A stretch of 64,000 bases of DNA, taken from NCBI RefSeq assembly GCF_009720825.1, contig NZ_WNKY01000022.1, forward strand, positions 32,147 through 96,146, written 5' to 3'. The notes under the pieces were generated by a model. That model was given only the letters and a program-made list of their open reading frames with translations. It was not told the origin of the DNA and did not search any database. A program made the position numbers and the translations under genes. The DNA is from Duganella radicis. GTDB taxonomy: Bacteria > Pseudomonadota > Gammaproteobacteria > Burkholderiales > Burkholderiaceae_D. Shown here piece after piece: positions 26,771 through 35,790 of the stretch; within the stretch, counting starts at the first letter, position 1; each line of letters begins with the position of its first letter.

Positions 26771-27242
26771 TGGGATGGTCCGGCGCTTCCAGCAGCTTGG
26801 TCAGCAATAGCTCGGTCGAGCCATAACCATACAGCGAATCGGCTTCTAGCCCTTGTGTATCGTAGGGGACGGACTCCTCGCGCTCCGAACGGCTGGGGTC
26901 CGCGTCGGAATACGTCACGCGCCAGGCGCGCTTGAGCGCATCGGCGCGGCGCAGGAATTGCGGCACCGGCCACATGGCGGGATCGAAGTGATCGATATCG
27001 CCCAGCACGCGCCAGTGGCCGCTGGCCAGCGCCATGTCGCCACAGCGCAGCACCTTGACCGCATCCTGCGGGCGCAAGGTGTTCAGCTCCTCCACCGAAG
27101 GCCAGCGTGGCAGCTTGGGGCCGAACAGATATGCGAGCATGATTTTGCTACCCGGTGACAGCCGCGCCACCAAACCCCAACCGTAGCCGCCGTCCAGCAA
27201 TGGCACGGCAAACCAGCTCCCCTCTTGATACGACTGCTTCAT
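26751..27242 (-). CDS. Imm26-family protein
   Basis: A 163-residue protein with the Imm26 pattern at its start: GSWFAVPLLDGGYGWGLVARL, followed by the acidic helical C-terminal half. Imm26 proteins are predicted immunity partners of polymorphic toxins or contact-dependent systems. No toxin, Rhs or effector gene is adjacent, so this is an orphan copy or it has been co-opted. It lies just before the TPP riboswitch locus, in the opposite direction. Confidence 0.78.
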   Translation of the reverse strand: MKQSYQEGSWFAVPLLDGGYGWGLVARLSPGSKIMLAYLFGPKLPRWPSVEELNTLRPQDAVKVLRCGDMALASGHWRVLGDIDHFDPAMWPVPQFLRRADALKRAWRVTYSDADPSRSEREESVPYDTQGLEADSLYGYGSTELLLTKLLEAPDHPINQQRS

Positions 27243-27320
27243 TCAAACCCTTTCATCGGAAGACCGCAGTGTAGCCATCCCGCGCAAAAGGCGGCGCACA
27301 ACTGTGTTACACTAGCGGCT

Positions 27321-27401
27321 CGCTAGGGGTCCTGGGAACGTCGTTTCCGGGTGAGAGATACCCTTCGTACCTGATCTGGATAATGCCAGCGAAGGAAAGC
27401 G
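27321..27401 (+). ncRNA. TPP riboswitch (THI box) aptamer
   Basis: Conserved THI-box elements appear in order: P1 5' strand CGCT with TAGGGGT (27321-27330), the GGGTGAGAGATACCC helix region (27349-27363), and CTGATCTGGATAATGCC with AGCGAAGGAA near the 3' end (27371-27397). P1 closes with AGCG at 27398-27401. This is the thiamin-pyrophosphate aptamer. It stands 67 bp before the ATG of the TonB-dependent receptor, in the sense orientation. High TPP is expected to lower receptor synthesis. Confidence 0.95.
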
Positions 27402-27427
27402 CAAAAGTGGTTCTCCCTCCTTTGATG

Positions 27428-27464
27428 GCTCTCTTCGCCGGCCCCAGCCGAACAAGTAGAGAGC
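27428..27464 (+). promoter_or_regulatory. Riboswitch expression platform hairpin sequestering the ribosome site
   Basis: GCTCTCT (27428-27434) is the exact reverse complement of AGAGAGC (27458-27464), and AGAGAG is the only ribosome-binding sequence before the ATG at 27469. The stem would hide this site when the aptamer is bound. No intrinsic terminator with a T-run is seen, so control is probably at translation. Confidence 0.65.
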
Positions 27465-27468
27465 AGAT

Positions 27469-29601
27469 ATGTCCACACCAAACTTTGCAGTGTCCGCCAT
27501 CGCATTGGCGGTTTTACAGATGACTTCCGGCGGCGCCTATGCCGAAGAAGCCGACCAGGCCATGCCGGAAGTGGTCGTCAACGGCGTCAAAGTGCGCGCC
27601 ACCACGGCCAGCGTGGCCGGCTTCTTCAACGCGCCGCTGCTGGAAACGCCGGCCTCGGTCAGCGTCCTGAACGCCCAGCAGATGCTGGACCTGCAAATCC
27701 GTTCCACCACCGACGCCGCCAAATTCGATTCCAGCCTGAGCGACGCCTACAACGCCGTCGGCTACGCCGAGCAGTTCTCGATCCGCGGCTTCAAGCTGGA
27801 TAACGCCTCCAGCTACCGCAAGGATGGCATGGCCATCGCCGGCGACACCCAGATCCCGCTGGAGAACAAGGAACGGCTGGAAGTGCTGAAAGGCTTGTCC
27901 GGCTTGCAGGCCGGCGTGTCGGCGCCGGGCGGCATCGTCAACTACGTCACCAAGCGCCCGACCGACACGCCGCTGCGCAGCGTGGTGCTGGAAACCCGCG
28001 AACGCGGCACGCTGTATGGCGCGGTCGACCTGGGCGGCCGCTTTGAAGACACCCGCTTCGGCTACCGCATCAACGCCGCCGCCGAGCGCCTGCGCTCCTA
28101 CGTCAAGGGCGCGGACGGCAACCGCAAATTCATCTCCGCCGCCTTCGACTGGCAGATTTCGCCGCAAGCCTTGCTGCAACTGGACGCCGACTACCAGCGC
28201 AAATCGCAGATCACCGCGCCCGGCTACCAGCTGCTGAACAACACCACCCTGCCGAACATCGATCCGGACGTGCTGCTGAATGACCAGCCCTGGAGCCGTC
28301 CGGTGGAAACCACCAGCACCAACGTCGGCCTGCGTTTCGAGTACAAATTCTCGCCGGATTGGGCCGCCACCATCACCGCCAACCAGCATAACTTCAAGCG
28401 CGACGACTACACCGCCTTCCCTTACGGCTGCGGCGCGCAGGATCTGTATCCGGGCTACTGCGGCAATGGCGACTACGATGTCTACAACTACATCAGCAAG
28501 GGTGAAAAGAAATCGCCGCTGACAGCGCAAGCGCTGCTGCAAGGCCGCTACAACGCGGGCGGTATCAGGCACGAGGTCACCGCCGGCTTCTCCTTCTTCA
28601 AGAACAGCGAGAAATGGGGCGACTACCTGTACGACTGGTCCGGCGTCAGCAACATCTACCACCCGGTGGTGGTGGCGCCGGCGCCGGGCGATAGCGGTCC
28701 GGTATCCGAACGCCGCACCGACAATGAACGCGGCCTGTTCGCGCAGGACATCATGAGCCTCACCGAACAACTGAAACTGCACGCCGGCGCGCGCCACGTG
28801 CAGGTCAAGCGCGACGAGTACGTGGGCAAGGACGACGACGGCAATGTGCTGCCCTATGCGCACACCGACATCGGCTTCTGGCTGCCGAATGTGGCGCTGG
28901 TGTACAACGTGCGTCCCAACGTGTCGACCTATGTGTCGTACACGCAGGGCCTGGAGCACGGCGGCGTGGCGCCGATCGGCACCGTCAACCAGCGCCGCGC
29001 GCTGGAACCGGGCAAATCGAAGCAGGTGGAAGTGGGTGTGAAAGCCGACATCCGTCCGGACCTGAGCGCCAGCGTGTCGCTGTTCCAGATCCGCAAAGGG
29101 CTGGAGTACACCGACGCCGCCAACACCTACGTGCGTAATGGCGAAGCGCAGAACCGCGGCCTGGAAATGGCGTTGGCGGGACGCGTCTCGCCCGCGCTGC
29201 TGGTCGGTGTATCGGCCACCGCGCTGAACACGCGGCAAAGCGGCACCGGCTCGGCGGAGCTGGACGGCAAGCGCGTGACCGACGTGGCGGCGTTCAAGTC
29301 CTCGGTGTATGCGGATTACGCCGTGCCGCAAGTGGCGGGCCTGAAAGTGGGCGCCAACTGGCTCTACTCCGGCAAGAAGGCATTCGATGTGGCCAACACC
29401 GTGTTCGTGCCGGCCTATCATGTGGTGAACCTGAGCGCGTCGTACGCAACCCGCATCGGCAATGTCGGCACCACCTTCCGCGCCGGCATCGACAATGCGT
29501 TCGACAAGTTCTACTGGCGCGATGTGACGCCGGACCTCGGCGGCTATCTGATGCCGGGCGCCTCGCGTACCTTCCGCCTGTCGGCGCAGTTCGAGCTTTA
29601 A
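27469..29601 (+). CDS. TonB-dependent outer-membrane receptor under a TPP riboswitch (probable thiamine/precursor uptake)
   Basis: A 710-residue outer-membrane receptor. Signal peptide (about residues 1-25, ALAVLQMTSGGAYA), plug domain at about residues 45-160 (SVSVLNAQQMLDLQIRST, FSIRGFKLDN), then a 22-strand barrel ending in the C-terminal LSAQFEL. It resembles TonB-dependent siderophore receptors by sequence, but the TPP riboswitch upstream argues for thiamine or a precursor as cargo. Facing genes downstream (kinase and PnuC-type transporter) on the opposite strand complete an import route. Energy comes from TonB-ExbB-ExbD, not encoded here. Confidence 0.9.
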   Translation: MSTPNFAVSAIALAVLQMTSGGAYAEEADQAMPEVVVNGVKVRATTASVAGFFNAPLLETPASVSVLNAQQMLDLQIRSTTDAAKFDSSLSDAYNAVGYAEQFSIRGFKLDNASSYRKDGMAIAGDTQIPLENKERLEVLKGLSGLQAGVSAPGGIVNYVTKRPTDTPLRSVVLETRERGTLYGAVDLGGRFEDTRFGYRINAAAERLRSYVKGADGNRKFISAAFDWQISPQALLQLDADYQRKSQITAPGYQLLNNTTLPNIDPDVLLNDQPWSRPVETTSTNVGLRFEYKFSPDWAATITANQHNFKRDDYTAFPYGCGAQDLYPGYCGNGDYDVYNYISKGEKKSPLTAQALLQGRYNAGGIRHEVTAGFSFFKNSEKWGDYLYDWSGVSNIYHPVVVAPAPGDSGPVSERRTDNERGLFAQDIMSLTEQLKLHAGARHVQVKRDEYVGKDDDGNVLPYAHTDIGFWLPNVALVYNVRPNVSTYVSYTQGLEHGGVAPIGTVNQRRALEPGKSKQVEVGVKADIRPDLSASVSLFQIRKGLEYTDAANTYVRNGEAQNRGLEMALAGRVSPALLVGVSATALNTRQSGTGSAELDGKRVTDVAAFKSSVYADYAVPQVAGLKVGANWLYSGKKAFDVANTVFVPAYHVVNLSASYATRIGNVGTTFRAGIDNAFDKFYWRDVTPDLGGYLMPGASRTFRLSAQFEL

Positions 29602-30113
29602 AGCCTGGACAGCGCGTCCGCCGCCGTGGCGACGCGCTGCTCAACGCTGCCGCCGGCCGGCACGTAGGGAATCCCGCGCGCCGCCAGTTCGTCCAGCAGG
29701 ATGCGGTTGATGGTCTGGCGCACCTCGTCGTTATCGCGCATCAGGCCATCGGGCTCCCACGGCATGTCAGGCGCCGCCACCAGCGTCAGGTCGTAATCCT
29801 GCGCGTGCGTGCCGGCCAGCACGGCCAGCTGCGCGTCGATGCCGCCGAAGTAGTGAATGCTGTAGACCGCCGTCATCAACGGCGTGGTATCGCAAAACAG
29901 GAAGCGCTGCGCGCGCCGCGCGGCATCCGCCTCGCGCTTCAGCTGCGAGCGGGCGATGTGGATCTGGTCCGTTTCCACTGGCACGCGCCCTTCCGTGTCG
30001 ACAAACTCCCGCAGGTATTCCGGCACCCACACGGTGCCATAGTGTCGCGCCAGCGCGGCGGCCAGCGTGCTTTTGCCGGAAGCCTCCGTGCCGAGGATGG
30101 CGATGCGCTTCAT
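29598..30113 (-). CDS. NadR-like nucleoside/vitamin kinase (AAA ATPase domain)
   Basis: A 171-residue P-loop kinase. Walker A GTEASGKST is at residues 8-16, with VPEYLREFVDTEGR (about residues 30-44) and the LIDxE-like DLTLVAAPDMPWEPDG segment, as in the ribosylnicotinamide kinase domain of NadR. The NadR nucleotidyl-transferase and DNA-binding domains are absent. It overlaps the PnuC-type transporter gene by 4 bp, so it probably phosphorylates and traps the imported compound. Near a TPP-regulated receptor that compound may be thiamine; nicotinamide riboside is the alternative. Its stop shares bases with the receptor stop (convergent). Confidence 0.85.
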   Translation of the reverse strand: MKRIAILGTEASGKSTLAAALARHYGTVWVPEYLREFVDTEGRVPVETDQIHIARSQLKREADAARRAQRFLFCDTTPLMTAVYSIHYFGGIDAQLAVLAGTHAQDYDLTLVAAPDMPWEPDGLMRDNDEVRQTINRILLDELAARGIPYVPAGGSVEQRVATAADALSRL

Positions 30114-30757
30114 TCCATCACAAGGCGGCGGCCGCCGGTGCCGCTATCCCCGCTCCATGCGCGCAGGCCGATCACCGCCATGCCGACAAAGACGGCGTAC
30201 AGGATAGCGGTCAGCACCAGGTGCTTGTGCAGGTACAGCGCCACGTACAGCACGTCGACAATGATCCAGACGTGCCAGTTCTCGATTTTTTTACGCGACA
30301 GCAGTACTTGCCCCAGCAGGCTGCCGGCGGTCAGAAAAGCGTCCGTGCGCGGCACATCCGTATCGGTGCAATGGGCAAGAAACCACCACAGCGCGCCATA
30401 AGCCACGCCCCATCCCAGCAATGACCAGAACCGACCATGGCGATTCAGCTGCGTCACCGGCAATTGCTGTGCATCGGCCAGCCCGGGGCGCAACCATTGA
30501 TACCATCCCCATACCGATACCGCGATAAACACCAGTTGCAATCCCATGTCGCCGTAAAGACGTGAAGCGTAGAACACAAGCGCATACACCGCCGATGACA
30601 AGATCGCAAACAACCATGCCCAATGCTGCTGATAGATATTCAGCAGAACGGTCAGCACAGCCAGCACAAAGCCCGCCAGTTCCAGCGGCGTGGTAGGCAA
30701 ACCCAATAAGGTAAGCGGACTATTAGCAAAACCAGACAGCGCGAGAATTTCGTTCAT
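30110..30757 (-). CDS. pnuC: PnuC-family transporter (PnuC/PnuT)
   Basis: A 215-residue inner-membrane protein with about 7 helices and the family motifs WAWLFAILSSAVYALVFY, LVFIAVSVWGWYQW and ENWHVWIIVDVLYVALY. PnuC imports nicotinamide riboside by facilitated diffusion; close relatives (PnuT) import thiamine and are often TPP-regulated. The start at 30757 is the first ATG; a TTG at 30817 gives an unsupported extension. It is translationally coupled to the kinase (4-bp overlap). Which vitamin it carries cannot be decided from sequence alone. Confidence 0.87.
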   Translation of the reverse strand: MNEILALSGFANSPLTLLGLPTTPLELAGFVLAVLTVLLNIYQQHWAWLFAILSSAVYALVFYASRLYGDMGLQLVFIAVSVWGWYQWLRPGLADAQQLPVTQLNRHGRFWSLLGWGVAYGALWWFLAHCTDTDVPRTDAFLTAGSLLGQVLLSRKKIENWHVWIIVDVLYVALYLHKHLVLTAILYAVFVGMAVIGLRAWSGDSGTGGRRLVME

Positions 30758-30937
30758 GGATCGTGGCGGTGACGCGAGGTAGCGCGGGAGTATGCGAGGT
30801 TTCAGCTGAATACGCAAGCAGCGGCTATCAGGATAGTTATCAAATAGAGTTTACATTTAATAATAGTTGTTGACTTTGTAATTTTTTAATACCACCATAC
30901 GGATGCAGCACCTCTTATCCTTTTTATGGAGTCTCGA

Positions 30938-31921
30938 ATGCGTAAAGCTCTATTCATCGCAGCGGCGATGCTGATTGCCGGTTCCGCCCATGCCGACTTT
31001 ATTCCACAGGTTATTTCAGGTACCAACTCCGTTATCCTCAGTGCCAATAACAGTTCGCTGACTTACAACGAGAATCGCGCCTCCAATGGTCCGCTGGGCG
31101 CCCTGATTGTCGATGCCCAGAATGTTCCGTACCAGATCCAGTACGCGTTGAACACGGCCGTCGCCAACGCCGTCAACTCGCAAGGTGCGCGCTTTGGTAG
31201 CGGCACCCTCACTGGCCTGCCGACGATCACCTTGCGCCCCGACGCCAGCGGCGTCATTTACGTCACGCTCAGCGGTTTAAGCTATCGCTTCAATGCCTCA
31301 TACAGCGGCACCAAGGCCGGCATCATCAATTACAGCTGCACCAACACGACCTACTACAACAACATTACCATCACCGCGCAACTGGGCAGCGCAGACGGCG
31401 CGCTGCCGCCAAATAAGATCGGCATCAATGGCAACCTGTCCACGTCCACCGACTGCGACTCGAATCTGACGTGGATGCTGCCGGTACTGGGTAGCATCCT
31501 GGTCAACAAAGCAGAAGGCGCAGTGGACGCAGCGATCGCCAACAGCATTCAGAACGGCCTGGCCAGCGTCACCCAAAAATTCTTCTTCTTGCGCGATCAG
31601 AACTGGCAAGTCGGTCTGCAACGTCTGATCCCGGCCGACAAAGTGGTAGGAGGCATCGCCGTCGGCCAGTATATCCAGAACAATCTGGCCTACCTCATGT
31701 CCAACAGCCAGATCTCGATGACGGTGGGTGGCGGCGCAAACCTGAAACCAGTGGTTGGCACCAACGAACCACCACGCCTGCTCGGCGGCGATGCCATCTC
31801 GCTCACCCTGACCTCACCTGGCTTGAGCTTCTCCGTCAAGCTGCATGAAGAAGTCAACGTGTTCTGGAGATGGAAATGCAGCGTTGCCAATCCAGCTTTG
31901 AATTGCGCTGATCCGCGCTAA
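30938..31921 (+). CDS. Exported protein of unknown family
   Basis: A 327-residue secreted protein. Signal peptide MRKALFIAAAMLIAGSAHA (residues 1-19) is unambiguous. The mature part is rich in Asn, Thr, Ser and Gly, likely beta-rich, with a few cysteines (SCTNTT, TDCDSN, WKCSVANPALNC) that may form disulfides. I recognise no domain. The ATG at 30938 has GGAG 7 bp upstream; an in-frame ATG at 30926 is less likely. It ends at a strong hairpin shared with the convergent S46 peptidase. Base composition is a little less GC-rich than its neighbours. Confidence 0.78.
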   Translation: MRKALFIAAAMLIAGSAHADFIPQVISGTNSVILSANNSSLTYNENRASNGPLGALIVDAQNVPYQIQYALNTAVANAVNSQGARFGSGTLTGLPTITLRPDASGVIYVTLSGLSYRFNASYSGTKAGIINYSCTNTTYYNNITITAQLGSADGALPPNKIGINGNLSTSTDCDSNLTWMLPVLGSILVNKAEGAVDAAIANSIQNGLASVTQKFFFLRDQNWQVGLQRLIPADKVVGGIAVGQYIQNNLAYLMSNSQISMTVGGGANLKPVVGTNEPPRLLGGDAISLTLTSPGLSFSVKLHEEVNVFWRWKCSVANPALNCADPR

Positions 31922-31929
31922 ATAAAAAA

Positions 31930-31952
31930 GCGGCGGCCTTTCCGGCCGCCGC
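31930..31952 (-). terminator. Rho-independent terminator of the S46 peptidase gene
   Basis: A 9-bp perfect stem, GCGGCGGCC (31930-31938) with GGCCGCCGC (31944-31952), loop TTTCC, lies between the convergent genes. On the minus strand it is followed by a T-run (from AATAAAAAA at 31921-31929), fitting a classic terminator for the peptidase gene. On the plus strand it can also stop readthrough from the exported-protein gene, though only weakly T-rich after it. Confidence 0.85.
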
Positions 31953-31963
31953 TCCTTGTGCGG

Positions 31964-34084
31964 TTACTTGATGGTCAGTTCTTTAAGCAGATTGTCGGCA
32001 TGATCGACTTCCTTCATCACCCACAGCATATACCGGATGTCCATGTGGATGGCGCGGGTGATATCGCTGTCGAAGTACCAGTCCTTGGTGATGGACTCGT
32101 AGGTCGAATCGAAATTCAGGCCTACCAGTTCACCGTGCTTGTTCATCACCGCCGAACCGGAATTGCCGCCGGTGGTGTCGGCACTGGTCAGGAAGTCGAC
32201 CGGCACGGTACCCAGCACCGGGTCCTTGAACTGGCCATAACGCCTAGCCTTGATGGCTTCCAGCAGATTGGCCGGCGCGTTGAACGGCTCCTTGCCGGTG
32301 TTCTTCTCAACGATGCCTTCGATGGTGGTGAACGGGCCTTTGGTGACGCCATCTTTCGGCGAATACGGCGACACGGTGCCGTAGGTCACGCGCAGGGTCG
32401 AATTCGCATCCGGGTACACCGGCTTGCCCTGCGATTTCTTCCACGCGATGACGGCCGCCATGTATTGCGGGATGACGCGCTCCAGATTGCCGTCCAGTTC
32501 CTTGCGGCGCTCTTTCAGCGATTGCGCCACGTCGTCCAGCTTCACCGCCAGCTTGAGGAAGGCATCGTCCGAAGCCTTAATGGCGGAGGCACCCTTGTCC
32601 ATCCACGACAAGCGCGTTGCGGTGTCGCCCAGCTGCGATTGCGCATACAGCGCAGGCACGGCATCCGTCGCCGGCAGCAGCGCATCCAGACCGGTAACGT
32701 GCATGGACTTCGGCAGCGCGGCGTAGCGTTGCAGGGCCGCGTTCAGGCGCGCCTGATCCACGCCGCCCACATACGATTGCTCAAGGCGGGTCAGGCGCGC
32801 CTTGATGAAGGCCAGGTCGCGCTGCTGGTAGCCGGTTTCGCGTTCCGCGTCCGGACGCGCGCTTTCCAGCGCCAGGCGGTACAACGTCGCAGCGGATTTC
32901 AGCAGGTCGCCGGTGGTGGCGACGCTGTAGCCGAACTCCTCGTCGCTCAGGGCGATGTCGGCGGCGATCAATGCATCCAGTTCGGCCAGCAGTTTCTTGT
33001 CCGCGTTCGGCTGCTTCGCAAACCAGGCGCGGAACTGGGCGTCCTGCACGTCCTTGATGGCGGCGATGTCCTTGCGCGCGAAGCCGTCCATCAGGCCGCG
33101 CGTTTTCTTCAGAACGTTGTTCTGGCTCTTGACCACGCTGGCGTAACGCACGGCGGCGGCTTCGCTGTCCTTGGTGCTGACGGCGATCACGTCGAGGTCA
33201 GCCTGGATCTCGGCCGCCTTGGCCGGATACGCGGCGTCGCGCGCGTAGCGGATTTCCGACGGCAGCTTGTAACGGCTGGTGCGGCCCGGATAACCGGCCA
33301 GCAGCACCGGATCGCCGTTCTTCAAGCCGGCGGCCGACACCACCAGGAAGTCCTTCGAGTGATACGGCACGTTGTCCGGCGACGGATCGGCCGGACGGCC
33401 ATCCTTGCCGACGTAGGCGCGCAGGAAGGAGTAGTCGCCCACGTGGCGCGGCCATTCGTAGTTGTCGATGTCGCCGCCAAAGTCGCCCAGCGAATTGGCC
33501 GGCGCGTACACCAGGCGCACGTCGCGTATCATCATCTGGCGGATGCGGTAGTACTCAAGGCCGCGATGGAAGGCCGGTACCGCGCAGCGGTAGATTTTGT
33601 CGCTCTCGCATTCGGCGATCAGCGCCTTGATCGCGCGCTCCACCGCTTCGCTGCGCTGCTTGCCGCTCATGGACGGCGTAATGTTCCTCAGCACGCGACC
33701 GGTGACGTTCTCCACCTTGTCGGTCACGTACACCAGCGCGTTCGGACCGCCCGGCAGTTCCTGCGCGCGCGACCTGGCCAGGAAGCCGTTGGCGATATAG
33801 TTGTGCTCCGGGGTCGAATTGCGCTGGATGGCGCCATAAGCGCAGTGGTGGTTGGTGACCACCAGGCCGGCGTCCGACACGAACGAGGCCGAGCAATTGC
33901 CCAGCGAGACGATGGCGCTCATCGGATGTTTGGACAAATCGGCAAGCTTCTCCGCCGGGATGGCGATCCCCACCCGTTTCAGCTCTGACTTCAGTTGCGG
34001 CAGCTGATACGGCTGCCATTGGCCTTCATCCGCTTGCGCGCTTGTGGCGCACAACACGGCGGAAATGACTAAATATTTTAACAA
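31964..34084 (-). CDS. S46-family dipeptidyl-peptidase (DPP7/DPP11-type)
   Basis: A 706-residue exported serine exopeptidase that removes dipeptides from peptide N-termini. Signal peptide MLKYLVISAVLCATSAQA. Catalytic landmarks are present: histidine in VTNHHC (residues 77-81), aspartate region DFGGDIDNYEWPRH (about residues 218-231), and the nucleophile in TTGGNSGSAV (about residue 650). The inserted helical domain typical of S46 lies between about 280 and 560. The family acts in the periplasm or outside, feeding on peptides. The terminator at 31930-31952 ends it. Confidence 0.92.
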   Translation of the reverse strand: MLKYLVISAVLCATSAQADEGQWQPYQLPQLKSELKRVGIAIPAEKLADLSKHPMSAIVSLGNCSASFVSDAGLVVTNHHCAYGAIQRNSTPEHNYIANGFLARSRAQELPGGPNALVYVTDKVENVTGRVLRNITPSMSGKQRSEAVERAIKALIAECESDKIYRCAVPAFHRGLEYYRIRQMMIRDVRLVYAPANSLGDFGGDIDNYEWPRHVGDYSFLRAYVGKDGRPADPSPDNVPYHSKDFLVVSAAGLKNGDPVLLAGYPGRTSRYKLPSEIRYARDAAYPAKAAEIQADLDVIAVSTKDSEAAAVRYASVVKSQNNVLKKTRGLMDGFARKDIAAIKDVQDAQFRAWFAKQPNADKKLLAELDALIAADIALSDEEFGYSVATTGDLLKSAATLYRLALESARPDAERETGYQQRDLAFIKARLTRLEQSYVGGVDQARLNAALQRYAALPKSMHVTGLDALLPATDAVPALYAQSQLGDTATRLSWMDKGASAIKASDDAFLKLAVKLDDVAQSLKERRKELDGNLERVIPQYMAAVIAWKKSQGKPVYPDANSTLRVTYGTVSPYSPKDGVTKGPFTTIEGIVEKNTGKEPFNAPANLLEAIKARRYGQFKDPVLGTVPVDFLTSADTTGGNSGSAVMNKHGELVGLNFDSTYESITKDWYFDSDITRAIHMDIRYMLWVMKEVDHADNLLKELTIK

Positions 34085-34116
34085 GATAAGGCCCCAGATT
34101 GTAATCGGCGCCGATA

Positions 34117-35790
34117 TTATAGATCGAAGCTCAAGGCCAGCCTACAGCCGCGCCCTCCGGCGGCCGGGCCGATTTCCAGCCGGCCGCCCAACGCGGCCAC
34201 CCGCTGGCGCATGCCGATCAGGCCAAAGGCGTCGCCGTTGGCGCCTGGCGCGGCGCCATCCGGCGGCAGGCCGATGCCGTTATCGGCCACGCTCAGCGTC
34301 AACCGCCCTGAAGCCATCGCCAGCGCAATCTCCACCCGGCTGGCGGCGGCATGGCGGCGCACATTGCTCAACGCCTCCTGCGCCGCGCGGAACAGGACCA
34401 GCGCCATTTCCGGCGGAATGGCCGCGCATTCCGCTTCATCCGGCAACGACAGCGCGCAGGACAAGCCGGTGCGCCGGCCAAATTCCCCCGCCTGCCACTC
34501 CAGCGCCGCCGGCAGGCCCAGGTCCAGCACCGCCGGCCGCAGCTCGTTCATGATGCCCCGCACGCTGCGGATAGTGGCGTCCACGTTGTGCAGCGCCGCT
34601 TGCACGCGCGCATGCAACAGCCCATGGCTTGCGCTGGTGCGTGCGCTCAGCATGGAGATGTCGATACGTAGCGCCAGCAGGTTCTGGCCCAGTTCATCAT
34701 GAATGTCGCGGGCGATGCGCTTGCGCTCCTCTTCCTTGATGGTTTCCAGGTGTTCGGCCAGTTGGCGCAATTGCTCGCGTGACGCGCTCAGTTCAGCGGT
34801 GCGCTCGGCCACCCGCACATCCAGCTCCTGCGACCAGCGCAGTAGCGCCGCCTCGGCCTCGCGCTGGGCCGTCACGTCCGAGAACACGCCGATGAAATAG
34901 CTGATCGCGTCGCCGTCGCGGATCACGGTCAGCGACATGCGGGCGGTGTATGGCGTGCCGTCACGGCGGCGGTTGAATACGTCGCCAGCCCACTGGCCCT
35001 CCGCGCGCAGCTGGCGCATGGCATCCGCATGATAGCCCGGCGGATGCGCGTCCTGGCGGCCCAGGAAGCGTGGATTGCGTCCCAGCGCTTCCTCCACCGG
35101 ATAGCCAGTGAGCGTGGTGAACGCATGGTTGACCGAGACGATGTTGTGATCGAGATCGCACACCAGCACACCCTCGCCGATATTGTCCAGCACCCGCATG
35201 GCGCGCAGCCGGGCGGCATCGCGCACGCCGGGCGTGCCCATGTCGGTGAGGATAACGCGGCACTTGGCGGCGGCGGCATCGAGATTGGCCTCGATGCGCA
35301 CCTGCCGCGTAACCGAGGCGCCGTCGGCCGCGTTGGCGTCGAACAGCGGCGCTTCCATCACGGCGCGCTCGCCGCTTTCGACCAGGCGGGCCAGGAAGCG
35401 GCGCAGCCCGGCCTGCGCCTGCGGCGCCAGGAATTGTTCGAAGCGCTTGCCGATCAGGTCATTGCGTTCACTTTGCAGCAGTTCGCCGGCGGCCAGGTTG
35501 GCGCGCACGATCAGGCCGCCATCGACCAGGGAAAGGTAGCCGGCCGGCGCCAGGTCGTACAGCGTGGCGTAGCGCTGACGCATGATCTCCGCTTCATCGC
35601 GCTCGCTCGCCAGTTCGGCCAGCGCCAGTTGCTGCATCTCCAGCTCGATCTGGCCGACTTGCAGCTCATGCCATTGTTTGAGCTGGTCGCTGTCCGCGCC
35701 AGCGGATGGTTGCGGCAGCGCGGCCAACGCCCGTTCCGCCACTTCACGCAGCTCGTCGCGATCCAGCGCCGGGCGCGGCCGCCTGCTCAT
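34117..35790 (-). CDS. PAS-domain histidine kinase, NarX/HisKA_3 type
   Basis: A 557-residue soluble kinase with two PAS regions (about 70-190 and 200-320: LDNIGEGVLVCDLDHNIVSV, TGYPVEEALGRNPRFL), a coiled segment, the HisKA_3 dimer domain with H364 (EEERKRIARDIHDELGQN) and a C-terminal HATPase (DNGIGLPPDG, GLIGMRQRV). No membrane helix is seen. The cognate response regulator (LuxR-type normally) is not adjacent. Its start overlaps the end of the CheB-CheR-PAS gene by 4 bp, so the two are co-translated and likely share a signal. Confidence 0.9.
   Translation of the reverse strand: MSRRPRPALDRDELREVAERALAALPQPSAGADSDQLKQWHELQVGQIELEMQQLALAELASERDEAEIMRQRYATLYDLAPAGYLSLVDGGLIVRANLAAGELLQSERNDLIGKRFEQFLAPQAQAGLRRFLARLVESGERAVMEAPLFDANAADGASVTRQVRIEANLDAAAAKCRVILTDMGTPGVRDAARLRAMRVLDNIGEGVLVCDLDHNIVSVNHAFTTLTGYPVEEALGRNPRFLGRQDAHPPGYHADAMRQLRAEGQWAGDVFNRRRDGTPYTARMSLTVIRDGDAISYFIGVFSDVTAQREAEAALLRWSQELDVRVAERTAELSASREQLRQLAEHLETIKEEERKRIARDIHDELGQNLLALRIDISMLSARTSASHGLLHARVQAALHNVDATIRSVRGIMNELRPAVLDLGLPAALEWQAGEFGRRTGLSCALSLPDEAECAAIPPEMALVLFRAAQEALSNVRRHAAASRVEIALAMASGRLTLSVADNGIGLPPDGAAPGANGDAFGLIGMRQRVAALGGRLEIGPAAGGRGCRLALSFDL

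Noticed and set aside
34104..34115. Palindrome ATCGGCGCCGAT between the S46 peptidase and kinase genes
   Set aside because: Only 12 bp, GC-rich and likely by chance; no paired copy or clear promoter context.
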